Below, piece by piece: positions 1 to 7,838 of a DNA stretch of 24,404 bases (positions within the stretch are counted from its first letter, which is position 1; the number at the start of each line of letters is the position of its first letter). The notes below the pieces were generated by a model. It did not search any database, had not been told where the DNA came from, and saw only the letters and a program-made list of their open reading frames with translations. A program made the translations under genes and the position numbers. The stretch is from Micrococcales bacterium UBA2037 (GTDB lineage: Bacteria; Actinomycetota; Actinomycetes; Actinomycetales; Microbacteriaceae): positions 1 to 24,404 of the forward strand of contig DDBH01000024.1 of the NCBI GenBank assembly GCA_002333405.1. The letters run 5' to 3'.

Positions 1-199
1 CCTTCGCATCAGCGGTAGCCAAAAGGTTCTTAGAAAGATCAATGCCAGGCAGATAGTCACCGTTGCGCCCGGTGCTGTTTATTTCAGCCGCAAGCTCCTG
101 GCGCCTTGCCCACAGCAAGACTTCATGCCCACCATCTGCAATTACCTTGGCAACTGTTGTGCCCCAGCTGCCAGCGCCCATCACCGCAATCTTGGTCAT
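1..199 (-). CDS. gpsA: NAD(P)H-dependent glycerol-3-phosphate dehydrogenase, N-terminal part (cut by window edge)
   Basis: Only the first 66 codons are in the window; the 3' end lies beyond base 1. The translation begins MTKIAVMGAGSWGTTVAKV, the classic GpsA Rossmann start with GxGxxG at residues 8-13 (GAGSWG), followed by a strand ending in LLWARR. The enzyme reduces dihydroxyacetone phosphate to sn-glycerol 3-phosphate in the cytoplasm, the backbone for phospholipids. The ATG overlaps the plsC stop in ATGA, so the two are probably translationally coupled. That fits the chemistry, because PlsC acts further down the same phospholipid pathway. The order murA-plsC-gpsA is common in actinobacteria. 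Identity is secure; the rest of the protein cannot be judged. Confidence 0.93.
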   Translation of the reverse strand, partial: MTKIAVMGAGSWGTTVAKVIADGGHEVLLWARRQELAAEINSTGRNGDYLPGIDLSKNLLATADAK

Positions 200-960
200 T
201 TGTCTTTCCTGAAGTTTCCAGTTTCAGTTTGACCTGATGCGGTTGGGTCCCAGAGCGTCTTTGGTGCCTCTTCGTTTCTCATCTGTCCAACCAGTGCGGC
301 TACCTGCTTCATAATTTTGTCGGTCGCCTCGGCCAACTCCTTGTTGGTGACTCCGTCTTTTCGAAGCTCTTCAAAATGCATTGGCTTGCCAATTCGAACA
401 TTCACAACATGGAATGGATTTGGTCGGAACTTTTTGGAGTAATTGCCGAGGACTTTCTCAACACCCCAGTGTGCTGCTGGAACAACAGGCAATCCAAGCT
501 CGATGGCAAGTCGAATCGCCCCACTCTTGCCGCGCATTGGCCAGAGGTTTGGGTCACGAGTCAAAGTTCCCTCGGGGAACACAACCACTACCTGCCCTGC
601 CGCCAAAAACTCCTTGGCTGCCCTGAGTGGCTCGTCGTTTGATCGGCCAGTTCGATACACCGGGATCTGCCCAACTTTGGGAAGCAGCTTGCCGACAATG
701 GGAATCCTGAAGATGGATTCTTTGGCCAGGTAGTGCGGGACTCTCTTCATGTGGATGAAGACCGAATAGGCAAAAGCGAAGGGGTCTAGATAGCTGACAT
801 GGTTTCCAACCAGGATGTAACCACCCTTTGGAAGGTTTTCCACTCCAGTGGTCTTTATGTTGAACAACAGGCGCAACAGTGGCGCTGCAAAGAATGCTAC
901 GAGCCGAAACTGCCAGCTATGTTCCTTGCCAGGAACGATTGGAACTGAGTGTTCGCTCAT
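196..960 (-). CDS. plsC: 1-acyl-sn-glycerol-3-phosphate acyltransferase (PlsC family)
   Basis: A 254-residue acyltransferase that would convert lysophosphatidic acid to phosphatidic acid at the membrane. The catalytic HX4D motif is at residues 54-59 (NHVSYLD) and the glycerol-phosphate-binding FPEGT motif at 128-132. A hydrophobic stretch near residues 20-35 could anchor it to the membrane. The ATG at 960 follows a GAGGG ribosome site and begins two bases after the murA stop. The stop overlaps the gpsA start by four bases. It sits in the leuC-leuD-murA-plsC-gpsA operon. Family assignment is firm. Several PlsC paralogues exist in actinobacteria, some using other acyl acceptors, so the exact acceptor is inferred from the family and from the gpsA neighbour. 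Confidence 0.92.
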   Translation of the reverse strand: MSEHSVPIVPGKEHSWQFRLVAFFAAPLLRLLFNIKTTGVENLPKGGYILVGNHVSYLDPFAFAYSVFIHMKRVPHYLAKESIFRIPIVGKLLPKVGQIPVYRTGRSNDEPLRAAKEFLAAGQVVVVFPEGTLTRDPNLWPMRGKSGAIRLAIELGLPVVPAAHWGVEKVLGNYSKKFRPNPFHVVNVRIGKPMHFEELRKDGVTNKELAEATDKIMKQVAALVGQMRNEEAPKTLWDPTASGQTETGNFRKDK

Positions 961-962
961 TA

Positions 963-2279
963 TCAGCCCTCAACTGTGAAGTCGGCCCCAAGTGCAGCAA
1001 GCTTATCTATGAAGCGCTCATAACCCCTGGAAATCAACTGCACGTTTGAAACTGTCGATCTTCCCTCGGCCGCCAACGCCGCCACAACATGAGAGAAGCC
1101 GCCGCGCAAATCCGGAACCCGAATGTCGGCCGCGTGCAACTTGGTTGGCCCAGAAATAACCGCTGAGTGGTTGAAGTTGCGCTGACCAAATCGGCAAGGT
1201 GTTCCACCTAGACACTCGCGGTAGATCTGAATTTGAGCACCCATTTGATTCAGGGCATCGGTAAAGCCGAAGCGGTTCTCGTAGACGGTCTCGTGAACAA
1301 TTGAAAGCCCCTCTGCCTGAGTCAGCGCAACCACTAGCGGTTGCTGCCAATCAGTCATGAAACCCGGGTGCACATCGGTTTCAATCACTACCGGCTGCAG
1401 TGGCGAGCCAGGGTGGAAAAAGCGGATTCCATCCGGCTCAATTTCAAATTCCCCGCCCACTTTCCGGTAGGTGTTCAAAAAGGTCATCATTTCAACCTGC
1501 TTGGCACCGCCAACAAATATGTCGCCCTTGGTTGCCAGCGCCGCAGCAGCCCAAGAGGCAGCTTCGTTTCTGTCAAACAGAGCCTTGTGTGTGTAACCCT
1601 TGAGTGCCTTCACGCCCTCGATCCGAATCACACGGTCAGTGTCAACCGAGATGATCGCACCCATTTTCTGCAGGATTGCAATCAGGTCAATAATCTCTGG
1701 CTCGATTGCCGCTCCCCGCAGCTCGGTTAGGCCCTTGGCGGTGGTTGCTGATAGCAGCACCTGCTCGGTGGCACCAACCGATGGGTATGGGAGGTCGATC
1801 TTGGCCCCAACCAAACCATCGGGAGCACTAAGCCTGGTTCCGGTAGGAAGCTTTTCAATAACCGCACCGAATTGACGCAGCACGTCGAAGTGAAAATCAA
1901 CTGGGCGATCGCCAATTTCGCAACCACCAAGACCCGGGATAAAGGCTTCCCCTAGGCGATGCAGCAGCGGACCGCAGAACAAGATTGGAATCCTGGACGA
2001 GCCAGCGTGGGTGTCAATGTCAGCCATGTGCGCTTGCTCAACCTTTGAGGGGTCAAGGACCATGTCGCCGGTTTTATCATCGTGAGTGATTATCACGCCG
2101 TGGAGCCTAAGTAGACCCTGCACAACCTCAACATCGGAAATGTGCGGGACGTCCAGCAGAGTTGACGGGGTTTCACCAAGCAACGCAGCCACCATTGCCT
2201 TGGTGACCAGGTTCTTTGCTCCCTTGAGGTCGACTCGCCCCTTTAGTGGCTTGCCGCCTTCAATGGTGATCCGGCTCAA
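963..2279 (-). CDS. murA: UDP-N-acetylglucosamine 1-carboxyvinyltransferase (MurA)
   Basis: This enzyme transfers enolpyruvate from PEP to UDP-GlcNAc, the first committed step of peptidoglycan synthesis, in the cytoplasm. At 438 residues it has the usual length. It shows K22-N23 (GAKN) and the catalytic loop PGLGGCEIGDRPVDFH with Cys120, the residue that fosfomycin alkylates, so the enzyme is predicted to be of the fosfomycin-sensitive cysteine type. The start is TTG at 2279, directly after the leuD TGA. It is supported by a strong ribosome site (AAAGGAG, five bases before TTG) and by the conserved N-terminus MSRITIEGGKPLKG. It lies between leuD and plsC in one operon. No frameshift or missing motif is seen. 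Confidence 0.95.
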   Translation of the reverse strand: MSRITIEGGKPLKGRVDLKGAKNLVTKAMVAALLGETPSTLLDVPHISDVEVVQGLLRLHGVIITHDDKTGDMVLDPSKVEQAHMADIDTHAGSSRIPILFCGPLLHRLGEAFIPGLGGCEIGDRPVDFHFDVLRQFGAVIEKLPTGTRLSAPDGLVGAKIDLPYPSVGATEQVLLSATTAKGLTELRGAAIEPEIIDLIAILQKMGAIISVDTDRVIRIEGVKALKGYTHKALFDRNEAASWAAAALATKGDIFVGGAKQVEMMTFLNTYRKVGGEFEIEPDGIRFFHPGSPLQPVVIETDVHPGFMTDWQQPLVVALTQAEGLSIVHETVYENRFGFTDALNQMGAQIQIYRECLGGTPCRFGQRNFNHSAVISGPTKLHAADIRVPDLRGGFSHVVAALAAEGRSTVSNVQLISRGYERFIDKLAALGADFTVEG

Positions 2280-2882
2280 TCAAACTCCTTTGGCTGGGAG
2301 GGTCTTGGGCTTCCAAGACTCTCTTTTCGCCTCGTAAGCCGCAATCGCCGCTTCGTTTTGAAGGGTTATTCCAATGTCGTCCAACCCTTCAGTGAGACGC
2401 CACTTAGTGTATTCGTCGATGTCGAATGAGACCACCTCAGCGCCAAGCCGAATCTCCTGAGAAGGTAGGTCAACCTCAACCTGCACGCCCGGGTTTTCAT
2501 CAATCAATCTCCATAGCTTTTCGGTGTCGGCCTCAGAGATAACACCTGCAATAAGACCCTGCTTGCCAGAATTGCCAAGGAAAATATCGGCGAACTTGGA
2601 GCTGAAAACAGCCTTGAAGCCATAGTCCTTCAGTGCCCAGACCGCATGCTCTCTGGAGGATCCGGTGCCAAAGTCTGAACCGGTGATCAAAACTGAAGCG
2701 TTCTGATAGGGCTCCTGATTTAGAACAAAGTCTTCTTTTTGGCGCCAGTTAGCGAACAAGCCGTCTTCAAAGCCAGTCTTGGTGATGCGCTTCAGGAAAA
2801 CCGCTGGGATGATCTGGTCGGTATCGACATTGCTGAGCTTTAGTGGAGCTGCAATACCCGTGAAATTAGAGATCTTTTCCAT
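2280..2882 (-). CDS. leuD: 3-isopropylmalate dehydratase small subunit
   Basis: The small (swivel) subunit of isopropylmalate isomerase, which with LeuC interconverts 2- and 3-isopropylmalate in leucine synthesis. The 200-residue protein begins MEKISNFTGIAAPLKLSNVDTDQI and carries the substrate-contacting GTGSSREHA motif near residues 71-79, followed by the typical WALKDYGFKAV stretch. The ATG at 2882 overlaps the last base of the leuC TAA stop, giving tight coupling and probably balanced subunit synthesis. The murA TTG follows directly after its own TGA. Function and start are both well supported. Confidence 0.95.
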   Translation of the reverse strand: MEKISNFTGIAAPLKLSNVDTDQIIPAVFLKRITKTGFEDGLFANWRQKEDFVLNQEPYQNASVLITGSDFGTGSSREHAVWALKDYGFKAVFSSKFADIFLGNSGKQGLIAGVISEADTEKLWRLIDENPGVQVEVDLPSQEIRLGAEVVSFDIDEYTKWRLTEGLDDIGITLQNEAAIAAYEAKRESWKPKTLPAKGV

Positions 2883-4297
2883 TACTGCTCCAAATCTGCA
2901 GGGGCCGAAAGCGTGCCCCGGATTGCGGTTGCGGCAGCAACCATGGGAGAAACGAGGTGAGTTCTTGCACCCTTGCCCTGGCGCCCCTCAAAATTTCTAT
3001 TGGAAGTTGATGCGGCTCGCTCGCCAGGCGCCAACTGGTCCGGGTTCATTCCCAAACACATTGAGCAACCGGCAAAACGCCAGTCCGCTCCAAAGTCCTT
3101 GAAAATCTTGTCTAGGCCCTCTGCTTCAGCCTGGAGCCGGACTTTGGCAGAACCAGGGACCACCATCATGCGAATGTTTGGGGCCTTGGTTTTGCCCTCA
3201 ATGATCTCGGCTGCGGCGCGAAGATCCTCGATGCGAGCGTTAGTGCAAGACCCAAGAAAGACGGTGTCAACCTGAATGTCCTTCATTTTGGTGCCGGCCT
3301 TCAGGTCCATGTAATCAAGAGCTTTTTGAGCAGCTGCCCTTTGGCTTGGATCGCTAAAGCTCTCTGGGTCAGGAACGCTGTCCATTAGAGACACGCCCTG
3401 GCCGGGGTTGGTTCCCCAGGTTACGAACGGGTCCAGGGTGTCAGCGTCAATGAAAACTTCTTTATCAAACACAGCCCCGTCATCGGTAACGAGGTCACTC
3501 CAGTCCGCTAATGCCTGGTCCCAATCAGCGCCTTCAGGTGCGTGGGGGCGGCCCTTCAGGTAATCAAAAGTTGTTTGGTCAGGAGCGATCAATCCCGCCC
3601 TGGCGCCAGCCTCAATCGACATGTTACAGATGGTCATTCGACCCTCCATGGACAGGGCCCTGATGGCGCTACCGCGGTATTCAAGAACGTACCCCTGACC
3701 ACCACCAGTCGAGATCTTGGCAATTACCGCCAAAATGATGTCCTTGGCGCTAACGCCCGGACGAAGCGTTCCCTCGACATTGATCGCCATGGTCTTAAAC
3801 GGCTGCAGCGGAAGGGTTTGAGTCGCAAGCACGTGTTCGACTTCGCTGGTTCCAATTCCCATTGCCAGCGCACCGAAGGCACCGTGAGTTGAAGTGTGGG
3901 AGTCTCCACAAACAACGGTGAGGCCCGGCATCGTGAGTCCCAACTGAGGACCAACAACGTGAACAATTCCCTGGTTCTTATCCCCCAGCGAGTGAATCCT
4001 GACTCCGTATTCTGCGGTGTTGTCTCTAAGCGCCTGGACCTGAACCCTGGAGGTCGCATCAGCAATTGGCAGGTGAATGTCAGCAGTTGGCGTGTTGTGG
4101 TCCTCTGTGGCGATTGTCAGGTCTTTGCGCCTGATGTCTCGTCCAGCAAGGCGAAGTCCATCAAAAGCCTGTGGGCTGGTTACCTCGTGAATTAGGTGCA
4201 AATCGATGTAGAGAAGGTCTGGGGCGCCGTTTTCTCCCTTGACCACCAGGTGGTCTCTCCATAGCTTTTCAGCCAGGGTTAAGGGCTTATTTGACAT
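2882..4297 (-). CDS. leuC: 3-isopropylmalate dehydratase large subunit
   Basis: The aconitase-family large subunit, holding the [4Fe-4S] cluster used to isomerise isopropylmalate. Ligand cysteines are visible in GSCTN (Cys351) and CSMCLGMNPD (Cys411, Cys414), numbered from the ATG at 4297. The family signature GDSHTSTHGAFGALAMGIGT is intact. A GTG nine bases upstream (4306) is in frame, but it lies inside the GAGGTGGAG ribosome site, so the ATG at 4297 was chosen. The gene heads the leuC-leuD-murA-plsC-gpsA operon and is divergent from an MFS gene across 59 bases. A weak -10 candidate, TAAAGT on the minus strand at 4328-4333, lacks a clear -35 box. Confidence 0.95.
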   Translation of the reverse strand: MSNKPLTLAEKLWRDHLVVKGENGAPDLLYIDLHLIHEVTSPQAFDGLRLAGRDIRRKDLTIATEDHNTPTADIHLPIADATSRVQVQALRDNTAEYGVRIHSLGDKNQGIVHVVGPQLGLTMPGLTVVCGDSHTSTHGAFGALAMGIGTSEVEHVLATQTLPLQPFKTMAINVEGTLRPGVSAKDIILAVIAKISTGGGQGYVLEYRGSAIRALSMEGRMTICNMSIEAGARAGLIAPDQTTFDYLKGRPHAPEGADWDQALADWSDLVTDDGAVFDKEVFIDADTLDPFVTWGTNPGQGVSLMDSVPDPESFSDPSQRAAAQKALDYMDLKAGTKMKDIQVDTVFLGSCTNARIEDLRAAAEIIEGKTKAPNIRMMVVPGSAKVRLQAEAEGLDKIFKDFGADWRFAGCSMCLGMNPDQLAPGERAASTSNRNFEGRQGKGARTHLVSPMVAAATAIRGTLSAPADLEQ

Positions 4298-4339
4298 GTT
4301 CTCCACCTCGCGATTGCGTAAACCACTACTTTATCCCAA

Positions 4340-4358
4340 ACCGCTATTCTTTAGCGGT
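4340..4358. promoter_or_regulatory. Dyad (7-bp arms, 5-bp spacer) over the MFS promoter and start
   Basis: ACCGCTA at 4340-4346 and TAGCGGT at 4352-4358 are perfect inverted repeats separated by five bases. The dyad covers the putative -10 box of the MFS gene (TATTCT, 4345-4350) and its GTG start. A protein bound here would block the MFS promoter, and leuC transcription starts nearby on the other strand. It could also be a chance dyad, or a weak hairpin if transcription begins upstream. No known operator consensus is recognised. Confidence 0.4.
4345..4350 (+). promoter_or_regulatory. Putative -10 box of a leaderless MFS transcript
   Basis: TATTCT fits TANNNT and ends exactly six bases before the GTG at 4357. 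This is the spacing expected if transcription starts on the first base of the start codon. No ribosome-binding sequence precedes the GTG, which agrees with a leaderless mRNA, a common type in actinobacteria. No convincing -35 box is seen. Confidence 0.5.
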
Positions 4359-5592
4359 GAGTCAGTTTAGTGAACAGGGTCTAGAAACTCTACAGAGGCG
4401 TACCGTCAAGGTTCTGGCCCTGGGTCAATCCCTTGGTGGTTTCGGGCTTGGGGCAACGCTTTCAGTTGGAGCACTGCTGGCCGTTGAGCTCTCGGGAACC
4501 ACTGCCTGGTCAGGTGCCGCAGCAACGCTCAGCACCCTTGGGTCTGCTGCGGCGGCCATCCCGCTTGCAAATCTGGCTTTCCGACGAGGTAGAAGAGTTG
4601 CACTGGCTTTTGGCGCCTTCTTGGCCATTCTGGGTGCCTCGCTCATGATTACGGCCACTTATGCCCAGTCTTTTGCTGTTGAGATTGTCGCCCTGATGCT
4701 GCTTGGTGCCGGCTCTGCGGTTTCACTTCAGGCCCGATTCGCGGCCGCCGACATCCCCACTGGGAAACCCAAGGGCAAGGACCTGTCATTTGTGGTCTGG
4801 GCCACCACCCTCGGAGCCGTAATCGGACCGAACTTGATTGCCCCTGGAGAAGCGCTTGGCCTCAGCCTTGGCATGCCGCACTTGTCTGGGCCATTCTTGT
4901 TCACCATTGCTGCCCAGCTCAGCTCCACCCTGGTTTTCTGGTTTGGTCTGCGCCCTGATCCACTAATTGTGGCCAGGGACATCGCTGGGCTTTCCCCAAA
5001 TCGGAAATCCGGCGGACTCAGGGACGCAATTGCCGTTATCAAGGAATTCCCGATTGCCGGCTATGCAGTTCTCACCATTGCCCTGAGTCACATGGTGATG
5101 GTCTCGGTCATGTCGATGACACCCGCGCACCTAAGCGCAGAGGGTCATTCGCTAGCTGAAGTTGGCTTCACAATTTCACTTCACATCGCCGGCATGTATG
5201 CATTTTCGCCAGTATTTGGCTGGCTGACAGACCGGTTTGGGGCGGTGCCGATAGTTGTGGTGGGGCAGTTAGTTTTCATCGTCTCACTGGCAGTTTCAGG
5301 CTTCTGGCAATCTGATTTCAACGCGGTGGTGCTGGGTCTGTTCCTGTTGGGCCTTGGTTGGTCCAGCTCAACTGTCGCTGCCAGCGCGCTGTTGAGTGAA
5401 ACCCTTGCCACTGGCCAAAGAACCAAGGTTCAGGGCTTCAGCGACTCACTGATGAACCTCTCGGGTGCATTTGGTGGAGCTGTTGCCGGAGGAATCCTTA
5501 CCCTGTTCACCTTTGGTGGGCTCAATGCAATGGCGCTGATTCCAGTGGTATTTATAGTTCTGGCAACTAGTTTTTCTAGAAAGTGGCGATAA
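4357..5592 (+). CDS. Major facilitator superfamily (MFS) transporter
   Basis: A 411-residue polytopic membrane protein with about twelve hydrophobic segments rich in Gly, Ala and Leu, split into two halves by a hydrophilic loop near residues 200-225. That is the usual MFS layout. Basic cytoplasmic loops such as AFRRGRRVAL and GWLTDRFGAVP resemble the MFS loop 2-3 motif (GxxxDRxGRR-like) in the two halves. The substrate is unknown; drug or metabolite efflux would be a guess. GTG at 4357 was chosen over an in-frame TTG at 4291, because the upstream 22 codons read through the leuC start region and a -10 box stands six bases before the GTG. It is monocistronic and followed by a hairpin. Confidence 0.85.
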   Translation: MSQFSEQGLETLQRRTVKVLALGQSLGGFGLGATLSVGALLAVELSGTTAWSGAAATLSTLGSAAAAIPLANLAFRRGRRVALAFGAFLAILGASLMITATYAQSFAVEIVALMLLGAGSAVSLQARFAAADIPTGKPKGKDLSFVVWATTLGAVIGPNLIAPGEALGLSLGMPHLSGPFLFTIAAQLSSTLVFWFGLRPDPLIVARDIAGLSPNRKSGGLRDAIAVIKEFPIAGYAVLTIALSHMVMVSVMSMTPAHLSAEGHSLAEVGFTISLHIAGMYAFSPVFGWLTDRFGAVPIVVVGQLVFIVSLAVSGFWQSDFNAVVLGLFLLGLGWSSSTVAASALLSETLATGQRTKVQGFSDSLMNLSGAFGGAVAGGILTLFTFGGLNAMALIPVVFIVLATSFSRKWR

Positions 5593-5630
5593 AAAAATCG
5601 CCCTAGAAGGTTTTTACCTTCGAGAGCGAT
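5591..5630 (-). terminator. Rho-independent terminator after tRNA-Glu
   Basis: On the minus strand an interrupted stem (ATCGC with GCGAT, then CCTTC with GAAGG around a short A-rich loop) is followed by seven T residues (the A run at 5591-5597). It lies just downstream of tRNA-Glu, which it would terminate. It also lies directly after the MFS stop on the plus strand, where only ATTT follows, so termination in that direction would be weaker. Confidence 0.75.
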
Positions 5631-5635
5631 ATTTG

Positions 5636-5708
5636 TGACCCCAGCGGGATTCGAACCCGCGCCGCTGCCGTGAGAGGGCAGTGTCCTAGGCCGCTAAACG
5701 ATGGGGCC
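5636..5708 (-). tRNA. tRNA-Glu (anticodon CTC)
   Basis: The 73-nt minus-strand sequence folds as a full cloverleaf. The acceptor arm is GGCCCCA with TGGGGTC (one G-U pair) and discriminator A. The anticodon stem CTGCC/GGCAG encloses the loop CTCTCAC, giving anticodon CTC, which reads GAG. The T arm contains GGTTCGAATC. CCA is not encoded. It lies 46 bases after the stop of the lipid kinase gene on the same strand and is followed by a terminator. Confidence 0.96.
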
Positions 5709-5754
5709 GAAAAGCAACTTCAGAAGTCTGCCATAAATCCCGTTCCTTAGCAAT

Positions 5755-6648
5755 CTAAAGACTGAGCAATCTAAGCGCTCCCGGGTGGACCTCAGCGGCA
5801 AATGGAGCATTCCCTACAAGCTCTCCATCGCTTGTCACCGGAAAGGAGTCATTTGAGATCTTGATGGACTTCGCCTTGAAGATTTCAATCTCCGGAAATC
5901 TGATGTGGTTTCCCTTATAAACAGTCGGAAAAATCCGAAGCAGCCTGGCCCTAGAGACTTTATGCAGCATGAAAACTTCAAGCTCACCGTCGGTAAAGTC
6001 CGAACTTGGAGAAATCTTCATTCCGCCTCCAAAGTTCTTGACGTTAGCCACACCGCAAAGCATTGCTTCAACCACTCGCTTTTCGCCGTCAATGTCCAGG
6101 TGATATTCGATGGCTTCAAACGACGGTAGCTCCAACAAAAGTGCCGCAACATAGCTGTTGGGCCCCTTTGGCCACTTCAAAGAATTCGCCCTGGTTGCGC
6201 AGAGTGCATCAAAACCGGCAGAAATAGAACCGATTGACCAAAAATCTCGACCTGAAACACTCACCTTCATGGCGTCAACGCGTTTTGGAGAATCAAGCGC
6301 AGAGATTATGTTCTCGACCGCAGCTTTTGTGTCGGTGAGCGAAATCCCAAGCTCGCGCACCTGATCATTACCGCTTCCGGCTGGGATCAGACCAAGTGGA
6401 AGCTGGTTTGGGACCGCCAGGTTCACACCCAGCTGGCTAGTGCCATCGCCACCAATTGCCACAATGCCGGACAGGTCCTGCGATTGAATCATTTGCTCGG
6501 CCTTTTGGATGGCGGCTGCAGCCGTGTCGCCGGAGAGGTTCACCACCGGAATACCCGCCTCAGCAAAATGTTCAAACGCTGCCTGGCCCACTAGCTTGGC
6601 TCCGCCGCGATTGGCCTGTGGATTAAGAATTACTCCAAGTGGCTTCAT
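5755..6648 (-). CDS. Diacylglycerol kinase catalytic-domain lipid kinase (DgkB/YegS-like)
   Basis: A 297-residue soluble protein of the DAGK catalytic-domain family, which phosphorylates diacylglycerol or related lipids such as sphingoid bases at the membrane surface. Visible motifs are NPQANRGG (residues 9-16), the nucleotide-binding GGDGT (66-70), PAGSGND (89-95) and the C-terminal SDGE motif. The start is ATG at 6648, eight bases after an AAAGG ribosome site; an in-frame GTG at 6654 is too close to that site. It is divergent from the metallo-beta-lactamase-fold gene across 52 bases and followed by tRNA-Glu. A role in recycling diacylglycerol to phosphatidic acid is likely but not proven by context. 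Confidence 0.87.
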   Translation of the reverse strand: MKPLGVILNPQANRGGAKLVGQAAFEHFAEAGIPVVNLSGDTAAAAIQKAEQMIQSQDLSGIVAIGGDGTSQLGVNLAVPNQLPLGLIPAGSGNDQVRELGISLTDTKAAVENIISALDSPKRVDAMKVSVSGRDFWSIGSISAGFDALCATRANSLKWPKGPNSYVAALLLELPSFEAIEYHLDIDGEKRVVEAMLCGVANVKNFGGGMKISPSSDFTDGELEVFMLHKVSRARLLRIFPTVYKGNHIRFPEIEIFKAKSIKISNDSFPVTSDGELVGNAPFAAEVHPGALRLLSL

Positions 6649-6700
6649 TGGCACTACCTTTCACCGAACAAGATAAACATAGACTGATTTCAGGAGAGAC

Positions 6701-7336
6701 ATGAAAATCATCAAGCACAACCACGCACTTCTGGAACTGGTCTTGGATTCCGGCACGGTTTTGATAGACCCCGGGATGTATCAGGAACAGTTGCCTGATT
6801 TTCAAAACGTCATTGCGGTTTGCCTGACTCACGTCCACGACGACCACAGCTATTTGCCGCACATCAAAACGATCCTGGAATCAAACCCGGAAGCAGTGAT
6901 CTTCGGTCCCTCTGAAGTTGCCACCAAGCTCGCTGGCCTTCCAGTGACTCTCGCTTATCACGGTGACCACTATGAAATTGGCGATTTCGTTCTGGATTTC
7001 TATGGCTACCTCCACCAAGAAATTCATCGCAGCATTGCCCTGGTTGAAAATTTGGGCGTAATGGTGAACAGCAAGCTGTATTACCCAGGCGACAGCTACA
7101 CGATTCCGGATTATCCGGTTCAGGTCCTGGCCTGCCCAACCAGTGCCCCGTGGCTGAAAATTTCGGATGTGATGGACTTTGTCGCTGCCATAAAGCCGAA
7201 GCGAGCTTTCGCTACCCACAACGGTCTGCTAAATCAAAATGGTCACGCGCTGCAAAATGCTCGGGTAAAGGAAGTCACTGAGAAATTCGGAGGCGAGTTT
7301 GTTTACCTGGAGCCGGGGCAGGTTTTAGAAATCTAG
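6701..7336 (+). CDS. Metallo-beta-lactamase-fold hydrolase (UlaG-like)
   Basis: A 211-residue protein with the zinc-binding HxHxDH motif at residues 44-49 (HVHDDH), a bridging aspartate in YYPGDS, and a C-terminal histidine in FATHNG. The short form, without the lactamase insert, resembles the UlaG-type branch of the fold, which acts on sugar lactones, nucleotides or cyclic phosphodiesters. The true substrate is unknown. The ATG follows GGAGAG with five to six bases' spacing. Its TAG stop overlaps the stop of the convergent membrane-protein gene in the palindrome CTAG, leaving no room for a terminator. It has no obvious functional partner here. Confidence 0.85.
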   Translation: MKIIKHNHALLELVLDSGTVLIDPGMYQEQLPDFQNVIAVCLTHVHDDHSYLPHIKTILESNPEAVIFGPSEVATKLAGLPVTLAYHGDHYEIGDFVLDFYGYLHQEIHRSIALVENLGVMVNSKLYYPGDSYTIPDYPVQVLACPTSAPWLKISDVMDFVAAIKPKRAFATHNGLLNQNGHALQNARVKEVTEKFGGEFVYLEPGQVLEI

Positions 7337-7716
7337 ATTGCCACTACCAGCGATGCAGCCAGCATGGCGAGCGTCACTGGACCCCAGAGCCGGCGCTCTT
7401 TCATGCTTTTGGTGATGTTATTCATGATCGCTGCTAGAGCGCAGAAGGCGACCATCGCCCAGTTTCCAATTTGATTGAACCGCCCATCAAAAAGCGGCTG
7501 AAAAACACCGCCTTGAGCCAGGCAGTGACCCGCCAGCCCGAGCATCACAATCACCGAAAAAATACTGGTTGCGCGCAGGCGGAGTGAAAGTTTGCCAGCG
7601 GCTTGACCACCATAGGAATACTCACCAAGCGGTGCTCCGAGAACAATCGCCACATGAAATAGGGCTGTGGAAATAAAAGCGAAAACTAGAAACCAAGCTG
7701 AAAAGGCGTCTAACAT
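7333..7716 (-). CDS. Small four-helix integral membrane protein of unknown function
   Basis: A 127-residue hydrophobic protein with four predicted membrane segments (about residues 5-27, 46-68, 83-97 and 110-127) and short basic loops (KLSLRLR and KSMKERR). I recognise no enzymatic motif and give no function. The start is secure: ATG at 7716 with CAGGAG five bases upstream. It begins 21 bases after the 3' end of tRNA-Gln on the same strand, so it may be transcribed from the gltX or tRNA promoter and freed by tRNA processing. It ends by sharing CTAG with the convergent hydrolase gene. Confidence 0.75.
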   Translation of the reverse strand: MLDAFSAWFLVFAFISTALFHVAIVLGAPLGEYSYGGQAAGKLSLRLRATSIFSVIVMLGLAGHCLAQGGVFQPLFDGRFNQIGNWAMVAFCALAAIMNNITKSMKERRLWGPVTLAMLAASLVVAI

Positions 7717-7737
7717 CTACGCTCCTGCTGCGTCTTG

Positions 7738-7809
7738 CTGGGGTACCTGGACTCGAACCAAGAACAAATGAACCAGAATCATCCGTGTTGCCAATTACAC
7801 CATACCCCA
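7738..7809 (-). tRNA. tRNA-Gln (anticodon CTG)
   Basis: The 72-nt minus-strand cloverleaf has acceptor arm TGGGGTA with TACCCCA and discriminator G. The anticodon stem GATGA/TCATT encloses the loop TTCTGGT, giving anticodon CTG, which reads CAG. The T arm contains GGTTCGAGTCC. The 5'-terminal U of the first acceptor pair (U1-A72) is typical of bacterial tRNA-Gln. CCA is not encoded. It begins 29 bases after the gltX stop on the same strand. Confidence 0.96.
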
Positions 7810-7838
7810 AGGGTCGGGCCTAGACCCGAGGTCCTATC

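Noticed and set aside
1018..1350. Long open frames inside or opposite murA, leuC, serA, ilvB and ilvD
   Set aside because: They are other-frame readings of strongly conserved genes, with no ribosome site and low-complexity Arg/Ser/Pro-rich products.
4298..4306. leuC start at GTG 4306
   Set aside because: The GTG lies inside the ribosome site that serves the ATG at 4297.
4291..4356. MFS start at the TTG at 4291
   Set aside because: It would overlap the leuC start, lacks a ribosome site, and adds a polar stretch not typical of MFS N-termini; the GTG at 4357 has a correctly spaced -10 box.
6649..6700. Divergent promoters between the lipid kinase and the metallo-beta-lactamase-fold gene (TATGTT minus, TAGACT plus)
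   Set aside because: The -10-like boxes are plausible, but no -35 boxes or dyad are visible and the matches are too weak to annotate.
7811..7829. Hairpin-like GC-rich repeat between gltX and tRNA-Gln as a terminator
   Set aside because: The alternative stems are five base pairs and no T run follows; more likely simply the spacer before the tRNA.
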